Shown here piece by piece: positions 7,534 through 13,607 of a stretch of DNA of 20,506 bases (its first letter is position 1; every line of letters begins with the position of its first letter). The notes below the pieces were generated by a model. The model did not search any database, was not told the origin of the DNA, and worked only from the letters and a program-made list of their open reading frames with translations. The position numbers and the translations under genes are program-made. The stretch lies in the NCBI GenBank assembly GCA_021810735.1, contig JAJZIF010000014.1, positions 1 through 20,506 on the forward strand, in the 5' to 3' direction. Source of the stretch: Acidobacteriota bacterium. GTDB lineage: Bacteria; Acidobacteriota; Terriglobia; Terriglobales; Acidobacteriaceae.

Positions 7534-8904
7534 CTATTGCCTCCCCGCGCTCTCCACCACCACTTCCGGCGGCGGCGGAATGATCCCCAGCCGCTCGTAA
7601 ATCGGCCGCATGTCCCTTCGAATCTTCGGTAACTGCGACCAGAACCATGCCGCGCCCAGAATGCACACCGAGCCGTTGATCATCACCGTCACCGGCGCGC
7701 CAATCCAATGCGCCATCGCCCCGGCCAGCAGGCTCCCGAACGGCGCCGTCCCCACAAATGCTGCCGTGTAGTAGCTCATCACCCGCCCGCGCATCTTCTC
7801 GTCCACCAGCGTCTGAATCACCGTGTTCGTCGCCGTCAGTCCCTGCAGCATCCCGTAGCCGGCCACCAGCATCAGCAGCGTGCTCAACCACATCGCTCGC
7901 GAAAACCCGAACGCAATCAGCCCGCAGCCGAAAATCGCCGCCGCCATCGGAAGCACTCGTGTCAGCCCACGCACCGACTTCCGCACCACCATCGCCAGCG
8001 CCGAAATCAGCGCTCCCACGCCCACCGAGCCCATCAGCAGCCCCATCGTGTTTGGCCCGCCGTGCAGCACCTGCACCGCAAAAATGGGCATCAGTACAAC
8101 AAACGGCCACCCCATCAGGTTCACAATCGCAAACAGCGTCAGAATCCCGCGAATCGGCACGGATTTCGACACATACGACCACCCCTCGTGCAGTTGCTCC
8201 AGCATCGAGGCCGCGTGCCGCTTCACTTCCGCCCTGTGGATCCGCATCAGCAGCAACGACGCAATCACCGCCGTATAGCTCACCCCGTCAATCAGAAAGC
8301 AGTAACCTTCGCTGCTGGCCGCGATAATCATGCCCGCCAGCGAAGGCCCTAGCAGTCGCGCCAGGTTCACCATCGACGAGTTGATCGCAATCGCGTTCTG
8401 CAGATCGTTCCGCGACTCCACCATCTGCACCATGAACGACTGCCGCCCAGGCATATCGAACGCATTAATCATGCCCTGGAACGCCGCCAGCGCAAATATC
8501 TCGGGAATCGTAATCCGGTTCGTCAGCGTCAGTGCCGCCAGCATCAGCGACTGCACCATCGCCAGCGCCTGCGTGCAGATCAGCACCGTCCGCCGGTCCA
8601 CGCGATCCACCACCACGCCCGCAAATGGGGCCAGCAGAAACGCCGGAATCTGCCCGGAAAAACTCACCGCGCCCAGTAGCAGCGCCGAATGCGTCAGCCG
8701 GTACACCAGCCACGCCGTCGCCACGCGCGTCATCCACGTGCCGATCAGCGAGATGCTTTGCCCGCCAAAATACAGCCGGAAATTCCTGTGCCGCAGCGCA
8801 CGCCACGCATGCGAAAAATCCAGCCGCTTCGACACCTTCGGCCCCGTGCTCTGTTCTGTTATGTCTTTCAGAGAATTCGCCTCTTCCGCCTCGGCCTTCG
8901 GCAT
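7534..8904 (-). CDS. MFS transporter, MFS_3 / EntS-like exporter
   Basis: The 456-residue product has about twelve hydrophobic segments. It carries the MFS family signatures of the MFS_3 group, which includes the enterobactin exporter EntS: ALRHRNFRLYFGGQSISLIGTWM at the first helix and GVVVDRVDRRTVLI, the cytoplasmic loop motif, after helix 2. Such proteins export small molecules by proton antiport across the inner membrane; the cargo here is unknown. The N-terminal 40 or so residues are hydrophilic and cytoplasmic. I start at the ATG at 8904, with AGGAGA about 15 bases upstream. A longer frame from a GTG at 9009 adds 35 residues that do not look like part of the family. It lies 162 bases after the dienelactone hydrolase gene and 171 bases before rpsO. 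Confidence 0.9.
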   Translation of the reverse strand: MPKAEAEEANSLKDITEQSTGPKVSKRLDFSHAWRALRHRNFRLYFGGQSISLIGTWMTRVATAWLVYRLTHSALLLGAVSFSGQIPAFLLAPFAGVVVDRVDRRTVLICTQALAMVQSLMLAALTLTNRITIPEIFALAAFQGMINAFDMPGRQSFMVQMVESRNDLQNAIAINSSMVNLARLLGPSLAGMIIAASSEGYCFLIDGVSYTAVIASLLLMRIHRAEVKRHAASMLEQLHEGWSYVSKSVPIRGILTLFAIVNLMGWPFVVLMPIFAVQVLHGGPNTMGLLMGSVGVGALISALAMVVRKSVRGLTRVLPMAAAIFGCGLIAFGFSRAMWLSTLLMLVAGYGMLQGLTATNTVIQTLVDEKMRGRVMSYYTAAFVGTAPFGSLLAGAMAHWIGAPVTVMINGSVCILGAAWFWSQLPKIRRDMRPIYERLGIIPPPPEVVVESAGRQ

Positions 8905-9021
8905 GCCGTCTTTATCGAGTCTCCTGGTCGATCTTCCTGTTTCGATGCTCAAACCCAAAAGACGATGCGCTGTCTGTGAAGGACTCCGCAGACAGAAACC
9001 AATCCGCACAACAAGGCCACC

Positions 9022-9068
9022 GCCGGAAAGCTTCTCAGTTGAAAGCCGGAAGCTAAGAGCTAAAAGCT
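9022..9068. repeat. Short degenerate repeat of AGCTTTTAGCT-like words
   Basis: On the minus strand, the DLH stop codon region and the bases after it read as imperfect copies of one word: AGCTTTTAGCTCTTAGCTT, then CCGGCTTTCAACTGAGAAG and CTTTCCGGC. The word GCCGGAA(A)GCT occurs twice on the plus strand within 30 bases. It may be a small dispersed intergenic repeat. No gene function is implied. Confidence 0.4.
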
Positions 9069-9744
9069 ACTCCGCTCCCAGTTGCTTTCTAAAAAACTCC
9101 AGTGACCTCTCCCGAGCCACCTTCGCCGAAGCCGCATCATAGCTCGCCCGCGCATCGCAGTTGAACCCATGGTCCGCCTCGTACCGGAAAACCCGCACCT
9201 CCGGATGGGCCTGCTCAATCGCGTCCACATCCGTCTGCGGAATATGCTTGTCCAGCTTTCCAAAGTGCAGCATCACCGGGCACTCGGGACTCTCGCCCAG
9301 ATGCCGCGCAATCTGCCCGCCGTAATAACCCACTGCCGCGTCTGCCTTCTGCCGCGTCGACGCCAGCCACGCCAGCGATCCACCAAAGCAGTAGCCCACC
9401 ACGCCGCACTTCTTCCCCGTCTGCGCTCTCACCCATTGCAGCGCCGCCGCTACATCCATCAGACTCTTTTCCATATTCAGCTTCGGGATGAACGACCGCG
9501 CCTTCTCCATGTCAGCGCCGCTGTACTGCAAATCCACGCCCCGCTCCACGCGGTCAAACAGCGCCGGAGCCACCGCCAGAAACCCATCCTTCGCCCATCC
9601 ATCCGCCACCGAGCGGATATGCGCGTTCACTCCAAAAATCTCCTGCACTACCACCAGCCCGGCCACCGGCTCACCCGCCGGACGCGCCACATATCCACCC
9701 AGTTCGTGCCCATCGCTCGCCTTCAATCGCACCACTTCACCCAT
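9067..9744 (-). CDS. Dienelactone hydrolase family protein
   Basis: This is a 225-residue alpha/beta hydrolase of the dienelactone hydrolase (carboxymethylenebutenolidase) family, which opens lactones in aromatic-compound breakdown; many members act on other esters. The Cys-Asp-His triad is visible as Cys119 in GYCFGGSLA, Asp165 in FGKLDKHIP and His192 in ADHGFNCD. The family Glu35 in VVVQEIFGVN, which activates the cysteine, is also present. It has no signal peptide, so it should be cytoplasmic. The start is the ATG at 9744, which has AGGAGA about 8 bases upstream; a longer frame to 9831 lacks support and would overlap the preceding gene. No other genes of aromatic catabolism are nearby, so the substrate is open. 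It sits 62 bases after the VWFA-like gene. Confidence 0.92.
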   Translation of the reverse strand: MGEVVRLKASDGHELGGYVARPAGEPVAGLVVVQEIFGVNAHIRSVADGWAKDGFLAVAPALFDRVERGVDLQYSGADMEKARSFIPKLNMEKSLMDVAAALQWVRAQTGKKCGVVGYCFGGSLAWLASTRQKADAAVGYYGGQIARHLGESPECPVMLHFGKLDKHIPQTDVDAIEQAHPEVRVFRYEADHGFNCDARASYDAASAKVARERSLEFFRKQLGAE

Positions 9745-9806
9745 TCCAGCTTCTCCTCTCGTTTTTCGATTGCAGCGTTGCTGGTTCTCGCGCCATGTCC
9801 AGCCCT

Positions 9807-10901
9807 TCAACCGCTCGGCCCCGGAGCCCAATAGCTCGTCCGGTAGATCACTCTGGCCTTCTCGCTGATATTCACCATCACCTTCAGGTGATGCAGCCCG
9901 GCAGTCAGGTTATTCGGATGAAAACTCAGCAGGTAGCGGTTCAGGGCATCGTTCGCCAGCTGCACCACGTCCATCTGAAAGCGCTTGTCCCGCGAGAAAT
10001 CCGCATACTCGCCGCCGCTCATCTCCACCAGTGACCGCGGAACATTCTTCCGCATCGCGTTGTACGCCATCAGCAGCGGCGCCAGCAGGTTCCCCGAGTC
10101 CCCATGAAATCCTCCACCGTGCCGCCAGCCAAAACCCAGCTCGGCCCGCGCTGGAGAAAAAATCAGGCTCAGCACCAGCGTGTTGCTCTCCCCAATCCGT
10201 TGCACCAGAGACGGAATCGTCACATGCACGCTGCCGTGATCCCGCGACTCGCTCACCAGCAGCAGAATCTTCCTGTGGTCCGCCGGCTGCTGCGCCAGCA
10301 AATCCAGTGAGAATCCCACCGCATCCATGATCGCCGCGCCGCCGTCGCCCGGCTGCATGTTCGCCAGATCATTCTCCACCGGCGCCAGATCCGGAGAAAA
10401 CGCATCCAGATACACCGGCCTCGAATCAAACTCCACCAGCGCCACATCTCCGTTCCCGCCGCCCACAAACAACCGTAGCAGCGGCCCCAGTTGCGCAATC
10501 TCCTCTTGCACCATCGGGGCGTCGCGCCCACGCTGTACGCACACCACCATCGACACCGGCGCCAGGTCCATGTCGCTGTCCAGGTGCACCCTCTGTGGAA
10601 TTCCGTTGTCCAGCACCGTGAAATCGTTGGCCTTCAGGTCGTACACCGTCCGCCCGTCCGGCTGCTCCACCAGCGTCGGCACCAGCACCAGGTTGCTCGT
10701 CACCTTCAGCGTCGGTATGCCCGGATCCCCCTGCGGCGGCAACATCCTTTCCGGGAAGCGTGGATGATGCACCTTCGCGCCCGGCGGCGGCTCGCCCGGA
10801 AACGGCTCCTGCGCCCGCGCTGCTCCGCACGCCATCACTCCCAGAACCACCAGCACCGCCACCCGGCCAGCCAACGCTACCCGCCAAAACCCGTATCTCA
10901 A
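9807..10901 (-). CDS. Secreted VWFA-related (acidobacterial type) domain protein
   Basis: The 364-residue product has a signal peptide (VAVLVVLGVMACGAARA, predicted cut before Gln31) and then a proline-rich linker. Next comes the LKVTSNLVLVPTLVEQPDGR segment and the DLKANDFTVLDNGIPQRV block that marks the VWFA-related acidobacterial domain family. A Rossmann-like von Willebrand A fold follows, with a conserved middle (KILLLVSESRDHGS) and a C-terminal YLLSFHPNN segment. The normal metal site Asp-x-Ser-x-Ser is not present: the aligned loop reads VCVQRGRDAP. Family members are exported or periplasmic and of unknown role, probably protein binding. The start is TTG at 10901, with AGGAG 5 bases upstream; it overlaps the stop of the preceding gene as TTGA, suggesting coupled translation. 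Confidence 0.88.
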   Translation of the reverse strand: MRYGFWRVALAGRVAVLVVLGVMACGAARAQEPFPGEPPPGAKVHHPRFPERMLPPQGDPGIPTLKVTSNLVLVPTLVEQPDGRTVYDLKANDFTVLDNGIPQRVHLDSDMDLAPVSMVVCVQRGRDAPMVQEEIAQLGPLLRLFVGGGNGDVALVEFDSRPVYLDAFSPDLAPVENDLANMQPGDGGAAIMDAVGFSLDLLAQQPADHRKILLLVSESRDHGSVHVTIPSLVQRIGESNTLVLSLIFSPARAELGFGWRHGGGFHGDSGNLLAPLLMAYNAMRKNVPRSLVEMSGGEYADFSRDKRFQMDVVQLANDALNRYLLSFHPNNLTAGLHHLKVMVNISEKARVIYRTSYWAPGPSG

Positions 10902-11149
10902 CGCTGCTCCTGATGATGCTGTGCCCGAATCGCTTGTCTGCGATAACCGTCCATCTCATTGGTCCAGGCCAGAAATCGCTTCAGGCCCTTGCGCTCATGC
11001 CAAAGAAAATCCATCACTGCGCGACGGTCCAGCGTCTCCGCGGGAATTCCCGAATACGTCTCGATCCGCCACTTCAGCAGCTCGCTCCTCCACGGCCGCA
11101 ACCGGTGGCCGCGCGTTATATTCCACAAGAACCGAACCGCCCCCATCAT
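10898..11149 (-). CDS. Small basic hypothetical protein, 83 residues
   Basis: I do not recognise a named domain, but similar short proteins with the pattern FLWNxTRGHRLRPWRSxxLKWRIETYSG are, to my memory, common in Acidobacteria. The protein is rich in Arg, Trp and His. It has no signal peptide or membrane helix and looks helical in its second half (RRAVMDFLWHERKGLKRFLAWTNEM). Two ATGs lie next to each other at 11149 and 11146, 22 bases after the pncA stop, with only a weak GGGG-type ribosome binding site. A longer frame from GTG 11194 would overlap pncA and is less likely. Its stop codon overlaps the start of the VWFA-like gene, so the two are probably translated from one message. Confidence 0.75.
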   Translation of the reverse strand: MMGAVRFLWNITRGHRLRPWRSELLKWRIETYSGIPAETLDRRAVMDFLWHERKGLKRFLAWTNEMDGYRRQAIRAQHHQEQR

Positions 11150-11171
11150 GCCCCGAGTATATCCGCACCCC

Positions 11172-11786
11172 TCACAGCCGCGCCTCCACCGCACCGGCTG
11201 CGCGCAGCCTCGCCTTCATCTCACTGGCCGAACCCGCCAGATCAATCGCCCGGCACGCCTCCGGCAACACTACCGTCTCCAGCCCCAGTTCCCTCGCATC
11301 CAGCGCCGAAAACCCCACGCAAAAGTCGTACGCCAGTCCCGCAAAGAACGCCCGCTTCAACCCGCGCTCGCGCAGGTATCCCGCCAGCCCCGTCTCCGTC
11401 TGCCGGTCATTCTCATAAAACGCCGAATACGAATCCACCTCCGCCCGGAAGCCCTTGCGCAAAATCAGCTCCGCCTGCGGCAAATCCAGCTCCGGATGCA
11501 GCTCCGCGCCCCACGTCCCCTGCACGCAATGCTCCGGCCACAGCGTCTGCTCCCCATACGCCATCTCCACCGTCTCCAGCGGCTCGCGCCCCGGGTGCGC
11601 CGTCGCAAATGACCAGTGCCCCGCCGGATGCCAGTCCTGCGTCAGCACAATGTGCGCAAACCGCGGCGCCGCGCGCAGAATCGGCGCAATCACCTCATCG
11701 CCCTTCGGAACCGCCAGCGCTCCGCCCGGGCAGAAATCATTCTGCACATCCACCACGATCAGCACATCGCTCACGCGTATCTCCAT
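11172..11786 (-). CDS. pncA: Nicotinamidase
   Basis: This 204-residue enzyme of the isochorismatase-like hydrolase family converts nicotinamide to nicotinate and ammonia in NAD salvage. It also activates pyrazinamide in mycobacteria. The catalytic triad is visible: Asp13 in VDVQNDFCPGGAL, Lys111 in LILRKGF and Cys146 in LAYDFCVGFSALDA. The metal site is Asp51, His53 and His57 in TQDWHPAGHWSF. The WPEHCVQGTWGAELHP segment is specific for PncA rather than other isochorismatase relatives. The length is normal. The start at the ATG 11786 fits the family N-terminus (SDVLIVVDVQNDF), although its ribosome binding site is weak. A longer frame upstream runs antisense-free into the preceding gene and is not part of the family. 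It lies 101 bases after the secreted hypothetical gene and 22 bases before the 83-residue gene. Confidence 0.95.
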   Translation of the reverse strand: MEIRVSDVLIVVDVQNDFCPGGALAVPKGDEVIAPILRAAPRFAHIVLTQDWHPAGHWSFATAHPGREPLETVEMAYGEQTLWPEHCVQGTWGAELHPELDLPQAELILRKGFRAEVDSYSAFYENDRQTETGLAGYLRERGLKRAFFAGLAYDFCVGFSALDARELGLETVVLPEACRAIDLAGSASEMKARLRAAGAVEARL

Positions 11787-11887
11787 ATCTCTATTCTCGC
11801 CCCAAAGACCCGCGCCTCCCTGTCTCGAACAAACTGGGAATGCCACGACCCCGGGCGAGTCCGGCAAGTCCCCTGAACGGCCGGCCC

Positions 11888-12712
11888 CTACTTGTACTTC
11901 TTCACAATCTGCTGCACCGTCTTGGCGATGCTGAACCCGGCCGGAGGCAGCTTCACGTTGTACGCCGCGAAATACACAAACCGCTGCTCGGTCATCAATC
12001 CGTTGTGAATGTAGGTGATCGTCAACGGCGTAGCGATCCCGTCGATCATGTGGTAGTCCGAGAACTGCACCACGTCCTTGTCCATGTCGTGATACACCGG
12101 ATCCCGCCACTCGTAGCTCACCTCCATCGGCAAGTGCGAGTACTCATGCAGCTGGATAGTGATGCTGTCGTTGTCCTCGCTGATCAGCGTCACCTGGTCC
12201 ACCAGGTGGTTTTCTGACAGCTTCTGCCCGTCGTATTCCACAATCGTTCCGGGCTCTTTCAGCCACACCCGCACCGCCTGACCGATGCTGTGCTTCCGCC
12301 GCCGCAGGTAGCTCTCGCAAATCTTCTTCATCTGAGGGTGCGCGCCCTTGTAGTCGATCTCCGTGCAACTGTCGCCCGTGTACATCTCCACCACGTCGCG
12401 CTTTTTCGTCAATTCTTCGCGCTCCGGCCCCAGCGGCTCCCGCCAGTCAAAATACATCTGCAGCGAATCGTCAGGCCGCCCCTGAAAGTACCCGGCGATG
12501 CGCCCTTCGTGATACGCATTCTTCATATCGAGCCACTTCTGGCCCCCCAGCGCCTGCACCATCTCCTTCAGCAGCTCGCGCCCTTTGTGCGAACCCAGCC
12601 CCGAACCCTGTCCCGATCCCGCATCCGCCGCGCCAACTCCAATCCCGCTTTGCGCATACGCCACAGAAACAGTGACAAATAGCCCCAGCACCACTGCTAG
12701 ACACCGCTTCAT
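11888..12712 (-). CDS. Secreted hypothetical protein, possibly LolA/LolB-like fold
   Basis: The 274-residue product starts with a clear signal peptide (MKRCLAVVLGLFVTVSVAYA, cut before Gln21) and is therefore exported. A Gly/Ser-rich linker follows. The next segment, ELLKEMVQALGGQKWLDMKN, is the usual beginning of acidobacterial outer-membrane-lipoprotein-sorting-like proteins. The rest is beta-rich with many Tyr, His and Asp (MYFDWREPLGPEREE, VVQFSDYHMIDGIATP and LTITYIHNG). This order resembles the half-barrel fold of LolA/LolB-type lipid carriers, but I see no decisive motif and the function is unknown. The ATG at 12712 has AGAGG about 8 bases upstream and lies 11 bases after the SDR stop, so the two are very likely co-transcribed. 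Confidence 0.85.
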   Translation of the reverse strand: MKRCLAVVLGLFVTVSVAYAQSGIGVGAADAGSGQGSGLGSHKGRELLKEMVQALGGQKWLDMKNAYHEGRIAGYFQGRPDDSLQMYFDWREPLGPEREELTKKRDVVEMYTGDSCTEIDYKGAHPQMKKICESYLRRRKHSIGQAVRVWLKEPGTIVEYDGQKLSENHLVDQVTLISEDNDSITIQLHEYSHLPMEVSYEWRDPVYHDMDKDVVQFSDYHMIDGIATPLTITYIHNGLMTEQRFVYFAAYNVKLPPAGFSIAKTVQQIVKKYK

Positions 12713-12723
12713 CGCAAAGACCT

Positions 12724-13518
12724 CTACCCCACCAGCACCGCGCCGCCGTTCACGTTCACAATCTCGCCCGTCATGAACCCGGCATACGGCGTGCACAAAA
12801 AGACAATCGGCCCCGCCACCTCCATCGGGTCCGCCACCCTCCCCAGCGGTATCGCCGAGAAAATCTTCTCCCGCGTATGCGCATCCGCCAGTGCAGGAGC
12901 GCTCATATCCGTCATCACCCAGCCCGGCGCCACGCAATTCACATAGATTCCCTTCGCAGCCAGCTCCGTCGCCAGCCCCTTCGTCATGCTGATCAGCGCG
13001 CCCTTGCTCGCCGCATAATCCGCATGGAAAGCCTCGCCCCGTTGCCCCGCCGTCGAGCTCACCAGCACCACATGCCCGGCCGCCGCTCCGTGCGCTGGCC
13101 TGCCTTGCTTCTCCATCTGCGCCACCGCCGCCTGAATCAGCCCAAACGCGCTGTCCAGGTTCACCGCAATCGTCCGATGCCACTGCTCGTCGGTCATCGC
13201 GGAAATCCCCACATCCTCCGGCGGCCATATCCCGTGATTCACCACCAGCGCATCCAGACGCCCGAACGCCGCCACCACAGCGGCCACCAGCTTGCGCCCG
13301 TCCGCCGGCATCAACAGTTCCTGCTGAAACGCCCGGCACCACTCCGCACCGCCGCACAGCGCCACCACTTCCTCGGCCTGCGCCTTCGCCTGCAAATAAT
13401 TGAACGCAACCTTCGCGCCCGCCTTGTGAAACAGCCCCACCGTCGCCCGCCCAATCCCGCGCGAGCCGCCCGTCACCAGCACAACCTTCCCCTCAAGGGA
13501 TAACTCCACTCCGTTCAT
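12724..13518 (-). CDS. SDR family oxidoreductase (FabG-like)
   Basis: This 264-residue classical short-chain dehydrogenase/reductase uses NAD(P)(H) on a carbonyl or alcohol substrate. The nucleotide-binding TGGSRGIG motif lies at residues 16-23. The structural NNAG motif is altered to NHGI at 94-97. Catalytic Ser145 (VLVSSTAG), Tyr158 and Lys162 (YAASK) have the right spacing. The C-terminal GEIVNVNGG ending is typical of the FabG group, but the gene has no fatty-acid synthesis neighbours, so 3-oxoacyl-ACP reductase activity is not assured. I choose the ATG at 13518, because MNGVELSLEGKVVLVTGG fits the family. A GTG at 13545 would add nine residues, and neither start has a strong ribosome binding site. 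Its 5' end faces the helicase gene across an 89-base divergent region. Confidence 0.92.
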   Translation of the reverse strand: MNGVELSLEGKVVLVTGGSRGIGRATVGLFHKAGAKVAFNYLQAKAQAEEVVALCGGAEWCRAFQQELLMPADGRKLVAAVVAAFGRLDALVVNHGIWPPEDVGISAMTDEQWHRTIAVNLDSAFGLIQAAVAQMEKQGRPAHGAAAGHVVLVSSTAGQRGEAFHADYAASKGALISMTKGLATELAAKGIYVNCVAPGWVMTDMSAPALADAHTREKIFSAIPLGRVADPMEVAGPIVFLCTPYAGFMTGEIVNVNGGAVLVG

Positions 13519-13579
13519 GCCTTTGACGCTATCCCGTTTTTCCACGCCGGTCCAGCATCCCGGCGCGCCTCAAATCCAG

Positions 13580-13594
13580 CCGGTAAAATAGAAG
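13580..13594 (+). promoter_or_regulatory. Candidate -10 promoter motif before the helicase gene
   Basis: CCGGTAAAATAGAAG holds TAAAAT (13583-13588), a good -10 box, 20 bases before the TTG start. The same words CCGGTAAAATANAAG recur at 18349-18363, about the same distance before prfB. No clear -35 box lies 17 bases upstream in either case. Confidence 0.4.
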
Positions 13595-13607
13595 CAGGAA
13601 CCCCGCC

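Noticed and set aside
8905..9009. GTG-started N-terminal extension of the MFS transporter
   Set aside because: The added 35 residues do not resemble the family and include the repeat-rich spacer. The ATG at 8904 has AGGAGA upstream.
9745..9831. Extension of the dienelactone hydrolase start
   Set aside because: It would overlap the preceding gene, while the ATG at 9744 has a strong ribosome binding site and a family-like N-terminus.
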